Below are positions 43,021-52,036 of a stretch of 64,000 nucleotides of DNA, in pieces (position 1 is the first letter of the stretch; the number at the start of each line of letters is the position of its first letter). The notes beneath the pieces are model-generated. The model saw only the letters and a list, made by a program, of their open reading frames with translations, did not search any database and was not told the DNA's origin. The position numbers were made by a program, and so were the translations under genes. Source of the stretch: Sphingopyxis sp. 2PD (lineage in GTDB: Bacteria > Pseudomonadota > Alphaproteobacteria > Sphingomonadales > Sphingomonadaceae). Location of the stretch: the NCBI RefSeq assembly GCF_005503695.1, contig NZ_SCMU01000002.1, positions 62,001 to 126,000 of the forward strand, written 5' to 3'.

Positions 43021-43093
43021 CGTCACCCCGGACTTGATCCGGGGTCCATGACTTCGGCGTCGCAATGGACCCCGGATCAAGTCCGGGGTGACG
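43021..43093. repeat. Perfect 29-bp inverted repeat (CCGGACTTGATCCGG family)
   Basis: Arms 43021-43049 and 43065-43093 are exact reverse complements with a 15-base spacer. Each arm contains the smaller palindrome-like CCCCGGACTTGATCCGGGG. It lies between mcd and the thiolase gene. A diverged single-arm copy is at 1947-2012. The RNA would fold into a very stable hairpin and may process or terminate the message. Confidence 0.92.
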
Positions 43094-43145
43094 AGGAGGA
43101 AGGGTCTGGTTCAATTTGACCGGCTGGCGCTTGGTCATGCGCTGC

Positions 43146-44375
43146 TCAAACCGCGCGCTCGAAGATCGCGGCAATGCCCTGCCCGCCGCCGATGCACATC
43201 GTCTCCAGCCCGTAACGCCCGTCGCGGCGCACGAGCTCGCGCGTCAAATTCGCCAATATCCGTCCGCCGGTCGCGCCGATCGGATGACCGAGAGAAATGC
43301 CAGAGCCGTTGACGTTGAGGATGTCGTTCCGGCTGTCTTCGTCGCTCCACCCCCAGCCCTTCAGCACTGCGAGCACCTGCGGCGCGAACGCTTCGTTCAA
43401 TTCGACGAGGTCAATGTCGCTCCACCCCAGCCCGGTGCGTGCAAACAGGCGCTCCACCGCCGGTACCGGACCGATCCCCATCCGGCTGGGGTCGCAGCCC
43501 GCCGCGGCCCAGCTGTGAAACCAGGCGATCGGTTCGAGCCCGAGCTCGTCGAGCTTGTCCTCGGCGACGACGAGACATGCGGCCGCGGCGTCATTCTGCT
43601 GGCTGGCATTGCCCGCGGTCACCACCGCGCCCGGGATCGTCTTCGCCTCGATCGCGCGCAGTGCGCCGAGCGATTCGAGCGTCGCGTCGGCGCGATAGCC
43701 CTCGTCATGGGCAAAGATCACCGGATCGCCCTTGCGCTGCGGCACCGCGACCGGGACCAGCTCGTCGTCGAACAGGCCCTTCGCCCATGCCGCCGCGGCG
43801 CGCTGATGGCTCCGCACCGCATAGCCATCGGCGGCCTCGCGCGTGATGCCATAATCCTTTGCCAGATTTTCGGCGGTCTCGATCATCCCGCTGATCACCC
43901 CGAAACGCTCGATCGGCTGCGACATCAACCGCCCGCGCGTCAGCCGGTCGTGCAGCACCAGATTGCCGGCGCGCACCCCCTTGCGCACATCGATGCTGTA
44001 ATGTTCGACGTTCGACATCGATTCGACCCCGCCCGCAACGACGACGTCGGACATGCCGGTCTGGACCATCATCGCGGCGTTGGCGATCGCCTGCAGCCCC
44101 GATCCGCAGCGGCGGTCGAGCTGATAGCCCGGCACCTCGAGCGGCAGGCCCGCGGCGAGCCACGACCAATGGCCGATGCTCGGCGCCTCGCCATTGCCAT
44201 AGCCTTGCGAGAACACGACATCGTCGACGCGTGCCGGATCGATCTTCGTCCGCTCGACCAGCGCCTTGAGCACCACCGCGCCAAGCTGTCCGGCATCGAG
44301 GCTGGCGAGCGCACCGCCGAATTTGCCGACGGCGGTACGGATCGGGGCAACAATGGCGGCGCGGCGCAGGGTCAT
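43146..44375 (-). CDS. Thiolase, acetyl-CoA acetyltransferase family
   Basis: This 409-residue enzyme has the thiolase active-site set: nucleophile Cys90 in DRRCGSGLQA, a His in GHPIGATGGR, and the C-terminal acid/base Cys in MCIGGGQGIA. It condenses or cleaves 3-ketoacyl-CoA. The neighbours suggest a role in short branched or dicarboxylic acyl-CoA breakdown rather than general fatty-acid oxidation, but the chain length cannot be read from sequence. It starts 15 bp after the Mct-like gene. Confidence 0.88.
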   Translation of the reverse strand: MTLRRAAIVAPIRTAVGKFGGALASLDAGQLGAVVLKALVERTKIDPARVDDVVFSQGYGNGEAPSIGHWSWLAAGLPLEVPGYQLDRRCGSGLQAIANAAMMVQTGMSDVVVAGGVESMSNVEHYSIDVRKGVRAGNLVLHDRLTRGRLMSQPIERFGVISGMIETAENLAKDYGITREAADGYAVRSHQRAAAAWAKGLFDDELVPVAVPQRKGDPVIFAHDEGYRADATLESLGALRAIEAKTIPGAVVTAGNASQQNDAAAACLVVAEDKLDELGLEPIAWFHSWAAAGCDPSRMGIGPVPAVERLFARTGLGWSDIDLVELNEAFAPQVLAVLKGWGWSDEDSRNDILNVNGSGISLGHPIGATGGRILANLTRELVRRDGRYGLETMCIGGGQGIAAIFERAV

Positions 44376-44390
44376 GTCATTCTCCAGATT

Positions 44391-45587
44391 TCAGGCAATG
44401 CCGACGATACCGGCATCGATCAGCCGGGCAAGCTCGCCGGACGGCAGCGACAGACGATCCATCAGAATTTCTTCGCTATGTTCGCCGTTGCGCGGCGCCG
44501 GGCGCGGCGGCTGGCGCGCATCGTGCGGCAAGGTCGCAAAGGCGCCCGCGGCGGGATAGGTAAAACCGCTGGGGTTGTCGGCTTGCCCGAAGATCGCATT
44601 GTCCGCGACCAGCGCCGGATCCTGCACGGCATCGAGCATCGTACGATAGGGCGAATGGACGATCCCGCCCGCGTCGAAGGCGGCGGCGAGGTCGGCGTGG
44701 CGGCGAGCAGCGATTGCGCGTTCGAACAGCGGATAGAGCGCGTCGCGATGGGTGAAGCGCAGCCCGTCGTCGGTCGCAAAGGAGACTCCGCGTGCCGCTT
44801 CGATCGCGGCGATCGCATCGCCCAGCTCCAGCGCGGCGACCAGATTGGTCCATTGGCGCGGCGTCACGACGACGATCATCGTCCGCTGGCCGTCCGCGGT
44901 GACGAAATCGCGCCCGAACAGGCCATAAACCGCATTGCCAAGCCGCGGACGGTTGGCACCGCTGTACAGCACTTCGGCCACCCCGCCGAGATTGGCGACG
45001 GTGCCGATCGCGACATCGGACAGCGGTACCCGCACCTCGCCGCCCTTGCCCGTAACAGCCCGCCGCTGGATCGCGGCGAGCAGCGCGAACGCGGCGTAGG
45101 CGCCGCTGAGCAAATCCCATGCAGGCAGCACATGGTTGACCGGTTCGGGGCCGGTGCCGGTGAGCATCGGGTAGCCGACGCTGTTGTTCACCGTATAGTC
45201 GAGCGCGGGCGACCCGTCGGCCCAGCCCATGATGCGGACGGTGATCAGGTCAGGCCGTTCCGCCGCCAGCACTTCGTGCGCCAGAAAGCCCCCGACCGGG
45301 AAATTAGTGATGAACTGGCCCGTCGCACGCACCAGCGCCTGGAGCAGCTCGCGCCCCTCGCCCCGCCCGAGATCGAGCGCGACCGATTTCTTGGCGCGGT
45401 TGAGGTTTTCCCAATACAGCGAGTCATTGCTTTCCGTCACCGGCCAGCGCCGAAAATCGGGGCCGCCGCCGATCTGGTCGACGCGGATGACCTCTGCCCC
45501 CATCTGCGCGCAATAGAGCCCGGCGGTCGGCGAGGCGACGAAGGACGAGGCTTCGATCACCGACAGGCCGGTCAGCAGGTCGTACAT
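44391..45587 (-). CDS. mct: Family III CoA-transferase, 2-methylfumaryl-CoA isomerase (Mct)-like
   Basis: This 398-residue protein belongs to the CaiB/BaiF family. The stretches VIRVDQIGGGPDFRRWPVTE, FITNFPVGGFL and VNHVLPAWDLLSG (candidate nucleophile Asp158) resemble, as I recall it, mesaconyl-C1-CoA:C4-CoA transferase of Chloroflexus. That enzyme moves CoA within mesaconyl-CoA. The neighbouring Mcd-like enzyme would make mesaconyl-C1-CoA, which fits. The gene is first of a probable mct-thiolase pair and lies 86 bp from the Lrp-type regulator. Confidence 0.7.
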   Translation of the reverse strand: MYDLLTGLSVIEASSFVASPTAGLYCAQMGAEVIRVDQIGGGPDFRRWPVTESNDSLYWENLNRAKKSVALDLGRGEGRELLQALVRATGQFITNFPVGGFLAHEVLAAERPDLITVRIMGWADGSPALDYTVNNSVGYPMLTGTGPEPVNHVLPAWDLLSGAYAAFALLAAIQRRAVTGKGGEVRVPLSDVAIGTVANLGGVAEVLYSGANRPRLGNAVYGLFGRDFVTADGQRTMIVVVTPRQWTNLVAALELGDAIAAIEAARGVSFATDDGLRFTHRDALYPLFERAIAARRHADLAAAFDAGGIVHSPYRTMLDAVQDPALVADNAIFGQADNPSGFTYPAAGAFATLPHDARQPPRPAPRNGEHSEEILMDRLSLPSGELARLIDAGIVGIA

Positions 45588-45673
45588 CCGCTCCTATTCC
45601 CTCTCGCGCGGCGCCGACATCGGCACGATGGGGCATCTGGCGCACCCGCGCGCGCGAGTCAAACGGGTCGGGC

Positions 45674-46138
45674 TCAAAGGATCGGCAGCTCGTTCGTCGA
45701 TTTGATTTCGGACAGCGCCACGGTCGAATTGATTTCCTGCACTCCGGGCAGCTTGCTCAATTTGTCGAAGAAAAACGCTTCATAGGCATCGATGTCCCGC
45801 GCGACGATGCGCAGCATGAAGTCCATATTGCCCATCAGCACATAGGCGCCGAGCACTTCGGGAAAGGCCGCGATCGCGTTGCTGAATTCATCGAGGTTGG
45901 CGCGGCCGTGCGCGTTGAGCTTGACCTGCGCAAAGATATGCGCGTGCAGCCCGACCTTGCGCCGGTCGACGACCGCGACGCGCCCCTTGATATAGCCGTC
46001 GCGTTCGAGCCGGTCGATGCGGCGCCAGCAGGGCGACGGCGACAGCCCGACGCGTTCGGCAAGCTCCGCGGTGGTCAGGCTGGCATCGCGTTGCAGCTCG
46101 CGGATGATATTCTTCTCGAAGGGATCTAGATCGGTCAT
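45674..46138 (-). CDS. Lrp/AsnC-family transcription regulator
   Basis: This 154-residue protein has an N-terminal helix-turn-helix (LTTAELAERVGLSPSPCWRR, then IDRLERDGYI) and a C-terminal RAM domain that binds amino acids (FPEVLGAYVLMGNMDFMLRI). The ATG at 46138 has GAGG five bases upstream; longer frames run into the next gene on the other strand. It is divergent from the leucine dehydrogenase-like gene, the probable target, and palindromes lie between them. Confidence 0.9.
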   Translation of the reverse strand: MTDLDPFEKNIIRELQRDASLTTAELAERVGLSPSPCWRRIDRLERDGYIKGRVAVVDRRKVGLHAHIFAQVKLNAHGRANLDEFSNAIAAFPEVLGAYVLMGNMDFMLRIVARDIDAYEAFFFDKLSKLPGVQEINSTVALSEIKSTNELPIL

Positions 46139-46150
46139 TTCAACCTCAAT

Positions 46151-46206
46151 TTTCTCAATTGTGAGAAACTCTGACCGTCGTAGCGCCAAAAACTCGAAAT
46201 ATCGAG
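46151..46206. promoter_or_regulatory. Two palindromes between the Lrp-type and leucine dehydrogenase-like genes (operator candidates)
   Basis: TTTCTCA-ATTG-TGAGAAA (46151-46168) and CTCGA-AATA-TCGAG (46193-46206) lie in the 120-bp divergent gap. Their centres are 40 bases apart, about four helical turns, which fits binding by an Lrp-type oligomer. The first lies close to the start of the regulator gene, so self-repression is plausible. Confidence 0.55.
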
Positions 46207-46258
46207 CAAGATTGACCTGCTCCGGTCTGCAATAACGGGCGCAGAACAGGAGGCCATC

Positions 46259-47311
46259 ATGGTTGTGCAATTTTCGGGTCGTTTGCCCGCGGTCGAAACC
46301 GTCCGCCTGGAGGACAGGAGTGCCGGGCTTGATGGCGTCATCGTGGTCCATTCGACGACGCTTGGCCCGGGCGCGGGGGGCTGCCGCCTGTGGCATTATC
46401 CCGACCTGGACCAGGCGTTCACCGACGCCTTCCGGCTCGCCGAGGGGATGAGTTACAAGAATGCGATGGCCGGGCTACCCTTTGGCGGCGCCAAGGCGGT
46501 GCTCCGCCGCCCCGACGGCCCGTTCGACCGCGCCGCGCTGTTCGCCGCCTTTGGCCGCGCGGTCGAGGCGCTGGGCGGACGCTATGTCACCGCCGAAGAT
46601 GTCGGCACGACCGTCGCCGACATGCAGGACGTAGCGCGCGAAACAGGCCATGTCGCGGGGCTGGCCGCGGTCGGCGCCGCGGCGGGCGGCGACCCGTCGC
46701 CATGGACCGCCGCGGGCGTGTTCGGCGCGATCGAGGCGGGTGCCGCCTTCGCGCTGGGCTGCAACCTCAAAGGGCTCACCGTCGCGGTGCAGGGGACGGG
46801 CAATGTCGGCGGCGAACTCTGCCGCCGCCTCGCCGATGCGGGGGCGCGGCTGGTTATCGCCGATGTCGCACCGGGGCGCCGCGACCGGCTGGCGACGATC
46901 CTCGGCGCGCGCGTCGTTGCCGCCGACGCGATCGCGTCGGTCGATTGCGACATCTTTGTCCCCTGCGCGCTGGGCAGCGTTCTCGACGAACCAGCCGTCG
47001 CGGCGATGAAGGCCACGCTCGTGTGCGGCGGCGCCAACAACCAGCTCGCAGCCCCCGAGGTAGGGGCCATGTTGCGCGATCGCGGCATCACCTATGTCCC
47101 CGACTATGTCGCCAACGCCGGCGGGATCATCAGCGTTTCGGCGGAATATCTCGGCGAAAGCGCCGCGAGCGTGGCAGGCCGGGTCGCGCAGATCGGCCCG
47201 CGCGTCGCCGCCATCCTGGAAGAGGCTTCGCGCCGCGGCCTGTCGCCCGCGACCGTTGCCGACGAAACCGCCGAGCGGCTGATCGCATCGGCGGGCCGGA
47301 TCGCGGCGTGA
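46259..47311 (+). CDS. Leucine dehydrogenase-like (Glu/Leu/Phe/Val dehydrogenase family)
   Basis: This 350-residue NAD-dependent amino-acid dehydrogenase catalyses reversible oxidative deamination, probably of a branched-chain or aromatic amino acid. The catalytic lysines are Lys67 (MSYKNAMAG) and Lys79 (LPFGGAKAV), matching the spacing of Bacillus leucine dehydrogenase. [20 protein letters not shown] is the Rossmann nucleotide site. Start: ATG with GGAGG close upstream. The stop overlaps the next gene (GTGA), so the two form an operon facing an Lrp-type regulator. Confidence 0.88.
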   Translation: MVVQFSGRLPAVETVRLEDRSAGLDGVIVVHSTTLGPGAGGCRLWHYPDLDQAFTDAFRLAEGMSYKNAMAGLPFGGAKAVLRRPDGPFDRAALFAAFGRAVEALGGRYVTAEDVGTTVADMQDVARETGHVAGLAAVGAAAGGDPSPWTAAGVFGAIEAGAAFALGCNLKGLTVAVQGTGNVGGELCRRLADAGARLVIADVAPGRRDRLATILGARVVAADAIASVDCDIFVPCALGSVLDEPAVAAMKATLVCGGANNQLAAPEVGAMLRDRGITYVPDYVANAGGIISVSAEYLGESAASVAGRVAQIGPRVAAILEEASRRGLSPATVADETAERLIASAGRIAA

Positions 47312-47595
47312 CGCGGCAGTTCCGGATCGTCGCCTATCCCGATCCGCAAACGCTGCCGCGCATCATCGGCGTGTTCGCGCAGCGGTCGCTGATTCCCGCC
47401 ACATTGGCGGCACGTTTGTGCGACGGCATGTTCGAGATCGAGGTCGGGTTCGACGATCTCGACCCCGCCACCGCCGCGATCGTTACCGCAAAACTGCACG
47501 AAGCGGTGCTGGTCGCCAGTGCGCGCTGCGACGTTATGGAAGACGCCGAGGACGGTTGCGGCGCAGCAGCCACACCGACCGCCGCCGCCGCTTGA
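47308..47595 (+). CDS. Small ACT-like domain protein
   Basis: This 95-residue protein starts at GTG 47308 inside the dehydrogenase stop. Residues 4-75 look like a single ACT domain ([20 protein letters not shown], then [13 protein letters not shown], then [10 protein letters not shown]), followed by an Ala/Thr-rich tail. ACT domains bind amino acids and regulate partner enzymes. The overlap suggests it serves the dehydrogenase, perhaps as an allosteric subunit; that is inference. The fold assignment is by eye. Confidence 0.62.
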   Translation: MTRQFRIVAYPDPQTLPRIIGVFAQRSLIPATLAARLCDGMFEIEVGFDDLDPATAAIVTAKLHEAVLVASARCDVMEDAEDGCGAAATPTAAAA

Positions 47596-47637
47596 TGAAC
47601 CGGCACGAACGGCGGATTCTCTGGCGATCACAAGAAA

Positions 47638-47714
<77 letters not shown>

Positions 47715-47817
47715 CAATAGAGCGCGGCCTCTAGCAAGAGCGCGGCCCGGCAGCAATGGCCTATCGACCGCGGCGCGGCAATGTGCGAAGCGGCGCCATG
47801 GGCATGGGGACCGCGGC

Positions 47818-48882
47818 GTGAACGCATCATCCGAACGAAGCTGGCCGATGGCCGCCGACCTGTATGGCGAAATGCAGCTCGAAGCGCATCCGCCCGTCCG
47901 GCGGCGCTGGCGCGACTATCTGCCCGGGGTGCTCGTCACCGCCATCGCGGCGCTCGCCGCCGCTTGGCTCGCCGATCATTATGCGGCGCCGCTGGTGCTG
48001 ATGGGGCTGCTGATCGGCCTCGCGATGAGCTTTCTGTCGCAGGACCGGCGCACCCACGCGGGGCTCGACCTGATGTCGCAGACCGCGCTTCGGATCGGGA
48101 TCGTGCTCGTCGGGGCGCGGATCACCGCCGATCAGCTCGCCGAACTGGGGCCGCTACCCTTCGCGCTGCTGGTGTTGATCATGGTCGCGGTGATCGTCAT
48201 GACCGTCGCGACCGCGCGGCTGTTCGCGCAGGACCGCCACGCGGCGCTGCTGGCGGGCGGCGCCACCGCGATCTGCGGCGCATCGGCGGCGCTCGCACTC
48301 TATTCGCTGATCGGTGACAAGCGCGTCGACCAGGCGCGCTTCACGCTGACCCTGGTCGGGATCACCGTCGCCAGCGCGTTCGCGATGACACTCTATCCCG
48401 TACTCGCCGCCGAGCTTCACCTCACCGACGCGCAGGCGGGCTTCCTGATCGGGGCGTCAATCCATGACGTCGCGCAGGCGATCGGCGGCGGTTTCTCCTT
48501 CTCAGCCCCCGCGGGCGAGGTGGCGACGATCGTCAAGCTGGCCCGCGTCGCGCTGCTCGCGCCGATGCTGATGCTGGTGGCGCTGTGGCTGGGACGGCGC
48601 GGCGAAGGCGATGGCGCGCGCAAGATCCCGCTGCGGCTGCCGTGGTTCATCGTCGGTTTTCTAGCGATCGCCGCGCTCAATTCGCTCGTGGAAATCCCCT
48701 CATCCGTTCAGGATGGCGCGGCGACCAGCGCGCAGGCACTCCTCCTGCTCGCAATCGTCGCCACCGCGATGAAGGCGCGGCTGCACCTGCTGCTCGATCA
48801 GGGGTGGCGGAGCTTTGCACCGATCATCGTCGCGACGGTGACCAGTTTCCTGTTGTCGCTGGGTGCTGCATTGAGCCTGTGA
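47818..48882 (+). CDS. YeiH/UPF0324-family membrane protein, putative anion exporter
   Basis: This 354-residue protein has around ten membrane segments and family features such as GIVLVGARI near residue 97 and GGATAICGASAALAL near 150, followed by GASIHDVAQAIGGGFSFS. Members are annotated as putative sulfate exporters, without firm proof in most cases. GTG at 47818 is used; an ATG at residue 11 is an alternative. Its neighbours give no functional hint. Confidence 0.82.
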   Translation: MNASSERSWPMAADLYGEMQLEAHPPVRRRWRDYLPGVLVTAIAALAAAWLADHYAAPLVLMGLLIGLAMSFLSQDRRTHAGLDLMSQTALRIGIVLVGARITADQLAELGPLPFALLVLIMVAVIVMTVATARLFAQDRHAALLAGGATAICGASAALALYSLIGDKRVDQARFTLTLVGITVASAFAMTLYPVLAAELHLTDAQAGFLIGASIHDVAQAIGGGFSFSAPAGEVATIVKLARVALLAPMLMLVALWLGRRGEGDGARKIPLRLPWFIVGFLAIAALNSLVEIPSSVQDGAATSAQALLLLAIVATAMKARLHLLLDQGWRSFAPIIVATVTSFLLSLGAALSL

Positions 48883-48915
48883 CGCCGCGACGTCACGCCA
48901 TACCTCTGGAAGAAC

Positions 48916-49680
48916 TTAGCTTTTCGGCAATGCCCAGCTGACGGTCAGCTGCGTCGCGCGGCGCGGGATGTCGAGCTTTGCTTCGCTGAAATTGACCTTT
49001 TCGTTGGGCGGCAGCATCCGCACCGGCGGCTTGATCGTCCAGCTATAGACGATCGTCCCCTGCGCATCGCGCAGTTCGGCGAGGATCGGCGGCACGCGTT
49101 GTTCGCGGTCGGTCGGGTTGATGATCACCCCCGATGCGGCGAAATAGATCGTTCCGTCGGCGAGCTCGCGATGGTCCTGGTTGGGCGGCAGCTCGATCAC
49201 CAGGTCGGGTTCGGCAGCCATGCCGGGAAGCCCTAGGCCTTGCGCCCAGCTGGGCAGGCCGAAATATGTGAGTCCAGCGGTTGCCGCGATCATCAGCACG
49301 GCGGCGCTCGCCGCGATCAGCGTCCAGCGCTTCGCCGGATTGCGCCGCGGGCGGCGGAAGGGCAGCGGCGCTTCGTCAACGACCGGGGGCGCCGCCCGCG
49401 GCGCCGGGTCGGCGGCAAAGGCTTCGGGCGGCGGCGGCGGCGCAGGTTCGGCGACCGGGACCGGACGTTCGGGATGGGAAGGAACGGGTGCAGGTGCGGG
49501 CTCGCTTGCCGGAGCCGCGACCGGCGCGTCGACGGCCGCCGAAGCGGTCGGATCGATCGCCGCGGGCTCCTGAAACCAGCTGTGACGGCAGCTTGCGCAG
49601 CGCACGGTGCGCCCGGTCGGCCCGATCGCGGTATCGGGTACGACATAACGGGTGCGGCAGGACGGGCAGGCGAGGATCAT
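48916..49680 (-). CDS. Zinc-ribbon (MJ0042-type) single-span membrane protein
   Basis: The N-terminus holds a four-cysteine zinc ribbon (Cys5, Cys8, Cys28, Cys31). A long Pro/Ala-rich linker (about residues 40-110), one membrane helix (about 118-140) and a periplasmic domain of about 100 residues similar to DUF3426 follow. Total 254 residues. It is divergent from ftsE, an arrangement I recall from alphaproteobacteria, but no function is established. The topology places the zinc ribbon in the cytoplasm. Confidence 0.82.
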   Translation of the reverse strand: MILACPSCRTRYVVPDTAIGPTGRTVRCASCRHSWFQEPAAIDPTASAAVDAPVAAPASEPAPAPVPSHPERPVPVAEPAPPPPPEAFAADPAPRAAPPVVDEAPLPFRRPRRNPAKRWTLIAASAAVLMIAATAGLTYFGLPSWAQGLGLPGMAAEPDLVIELPPNQDHRELADGTIYFAASGVIINPTDREQRVPPILAELRDAQGTIVYSWTIKPPVRMLPPNEKVNFSEAKLDIPRRATQLTVSWALPKS

Positions 49681-49850
49681 GGTCCCCTTCTAAACACGCT
49701 GATTCGCGGTGTTGCAAGTGCCGCGTCGTCGCACGCCGCCCACTCCCCGCTTTACCTGACACTATAGCCGTGTAACAGGCGGGGCATGAGCGCCGCCGCG
49801 CCCCGATTATGTCCCACGCTTCCCGCGCCGAACCGCGTGCGCGTGACGCC

Positions 49851-50582
49851 ATGACCGACGCCGCCGCTCCGCGCCCCGGTGGCGCGATGGTCGAATTCGA
49901 CGGCGTGGGCCTGCGTTATGGCCCCGATGCCGAAGTGCTGAGCGACATCAGCTTCAACCTGCAACCGGGCAGCTTCTATTTCCTGACCGGCGCCTCTGGC
50001 GCGGGCAAGACCTCGCTGCTCAAGATGCTCTACCTCGCGCAGCGACCAAGCCGCGGCATCGTCCGGCTGTTCGGCGAAGATCTGGTGAGCATGCCGCGCC
50101 AGCGCCTGCCCGGCTTTCGCCGCCGGATCGGGGTGGTGTTTCAGGATTTCCGCCTGATCCCGCATCTGTCGGCACGCGACAATATCGCGCTGCCGCTGCG
50201 GATCGCGGGGGTCGGCGAAGACGATCTGTCGGGGCCAGTCGGCGAAATGTTGAGCTGGATCGGCCTGGGTGACCGCGCCGAGGCGCACCCGGCGACACTG
50301 TCGGGCGGCGAGCAACAGCGCGTCGCGATCGCGCGCGCGGTGATCGCGCGCCCGCAACTGCTGGTCGCCGACGAACCGACGGGGAACGTCGATCCTGAAA
50401 TGGCGACGCGCCTGTTGGGATTGTTCGAGGCGCTGAATCGCCTCGGGACCACCGTCGTGGTCGCCACGCACGACATTCACCTGATCAGCCGCATCGAAAA
50501 TGCCCAGATGATGCGGCTGGAAAAGGGCCGCCTCGCCGACCCCACCGGCGCGCTGCGCTATCCGCCGGCGAACCGGGCATGA
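49851..50582 (+). CDS. ftsE: Cell-division ABC-type ATPase FtsE
   Basis: FtsE with FtsX controls septal peptidoglycan hydrolysis. The 243-residue protein has Walker A GASGAGKT at residues 47-54, signature [14 protein letters not shown], and Walker [16 protein letters not shown] 49851 is used; 49809 and 49887 are in-frame alternatives, the last giving the usual FtsE length, and none has a strong ribosome site. Stop and ftsX start are 10 bases apart. Confidence 0.9.
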   Translation: MTDAAAPRPGGAMVEFDGVGLRYGPDAEVLSDISFNLQPGSFYFLTGASGAGKTSLLKMLYLAQRPSRGIVRLFGEDLVSMPRQRLPGFRRRIGVVFQDFRLIPHLSARDNIALPLRIAGVGEDDLSGPVGEMLSWIGLGDRAEAHPATLSGGEQQRVAIARAVIARPQLLVADEPTGNVDPEMATRLLGLFEALNRLGTTVVVATHDIHLISRIENAQMMRLEKGRLADPTGALRYPPANRA

Positions 50583-50592
50583 CGGGCCGCCG

Positions 50593-51498
50593 ATGATCAT
50601 CCCCCGCGTTCCCGTCCAGCACCGCCGCCTGCTTCCCGATCGCCGCCTGTCGGGCCCGACCCCGTGGGTGATCGCGATCCTGATGATGCTGACCCTGCTC
50701 GCCGCGGCGGCCGGTGTCGGGCTGGCGCGATCGGCGAATGCGATCGGCAGCGCCATCGCCGGACGGGTCACGGTGCAGATCGTCACCCCCAACCCGGTCA
50801 CCCGCGCCGAACAGGCCGCGGCGCTGCGCCGCGCCGCCGCCGCCCAGCCCTTCGTCCTGTCGGCGCGCGCGGTCGATCGCGAGGAGCTGCAGGCGACGCT
50901 CGGACAATGGTTTGGCAGCGCTGATGGCGACGATCCGGTACTGAATTCACTTCCGCTTCCCGCGCTCGTCGATATCGATTTTGTCGGCGAAAACCGTAGC
51001 CGCCACATGCAGGAGCTGCGCGCATTGGTCGCCGCCGAAGCCCCCGGCGCGCGGATCATTCCGCATGCCGAATGGCTGGGGCCGGTCGCCCAGTTAATCG
51101 GTTCGCTCGCATGGATCGCCGGCGCGCTCGTCATATTGATGACGCTCGCCAGCGCCGCGGTAGTGATCATGACCGCGCGTGCGGCGCTTGGAACCCATTT
51201 CGCGACGATCGAGATGCTCCACCTGATCGGCGCCACCGACCGCCAGATCACCCGGCTGTTCCAGCGGCGGATCGCGATCGACACCGCCTATGGCATCGCG
51301 CTGGGCACTGCGGTCGCCGCGGCGCTGTTGCTCCTGATCGGCTGGCAATGGGCGGGGGTCACCTCGGGGCTGGCGGCGACCGCGTCGCTGGGTCCGGGCG
51401 GCTGGGCGCTCTTGCTGGCGCTGCCGCTATTGGCTATCGCCCTCGCAGCCCTGACGGCGCGCCAGACGTTGCTCGCCGCGCTCAAGAAGATATTATGA
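50593..51498 (+). CDS. ftsX: Cell-division membrane protein FtsX
   Basis: FtsX is the membrane partner of FtsE. The 301-residue protein has an N-terminal helix (about residues 25-47), a periplasmic loop to about 165, and three C-terminal membrane helices with the family segment IEMLHLIGATDRQITRLFQR near residue 209. It follows ftsE directly and overlaps the DUF218 gene by four bases. Confidence 0.9.
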   Translation: MIIPRVPVQHRRLLPDRRLSGPTPWVIAILMMLTLLAAAAGVGLARSANAIGSAIAGRVTVQIVTPNPVTRAEQAAALRRAAAAQPFVLSARAVDREELQATLGQWFGSADGDDPVLNSLPLPALVDIDFVGENRSRHMQELRALVAAEAPGARIIPHAEWLGPVAQLIGSLAWIAGALVILMTLASAAVVIMTARAALGTHFATIEMLHLIGATDRQITRLFQRRIAIDTAYGIALGTAVAAALLLLIGWQWAGVTSGLAATASLGPGGWALLLALPLLAIALAALTARQTLLAALKKIL

Positions 51499-52025
51499 TC
51501 AAGCGCCTGCTTTCCCTTCTGTTTCTGGCTTGGGTGCTCGGCTTTGCGTGGTTTGCGCTGCTGCCGCCGCTCCCCGCTGCGGCGCAAAAAACCGACGCCA
51601 TCGTCGTACTCACCGGTGGGCCGGGGCGCATCGACCGGGCGCTCGAACGGCTCGAGGCAGGCGACGCCAAGCGGCTGCTGATCAGCGGCGTCGCGCGCGA
51701 GGTGAAACCGCGCGAGCTGGCGGCGGAATATAAACGCCCGCAGGCCTTGTTCGATTGCTGCATTGCGCTGGGGTTCGAGGCCGAGGATACGCGTTCGAAC
51801 GCGACCGAGGTCGCGACCTGGGTTGCGCGGCGCAACTATAAAAGCGTGCGACTGGTGACCACCGACTGGCATATGCGCCGCGCCGAATATGAGATCGCCC
51901 GCGCGGTTGGCGACAAGGTGACGATCCTGCCCGACGCGGTGCGCAGCGAGCCCAATTTCGCCACGCTGTTTCGCGAATATCACAAATATCTCGCAGGGCT
52001 GGCGGGCGGCCTGCTCGGTCTGTAA
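51495..52025 (+). CDS. YdcF/ElyC-like DUF218 protein
   Basis: This 176-residue protein has an N-terminal membrane anchor or signal (residues 3-27) and a DUF218 domain (TDAIVVLTGGPGRIDRALER, then ISGVAREV, then TRSNATEVATWVARRNYKSV). DUF218 proteins such as ElyC are linked to envelope metabolism; the reaction is unknown. The ATG overlaps the ftsX stop; a longer frame lies within ftsX. It is probably co-expressed with ftsEX and plsC. Confidence 0.83.
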   Translation: MIKRLLSLLFLAWVLGFAWFALLPPLPAAAQKTDAIVVLTGGPGRIDRALERLEAGDAKRLLISGVAREVKPRELAAEYKRPQALFDCCIALGFEAEDTRSNATEVATWVARRNYKSVRLVTTDWHMRRAEYEIARAVGDKVTILPDAVRSEPNFATLFREYHKYLAGLAGGLLGL

Positions 52026-52036
52026 GCGCAAGGCCG

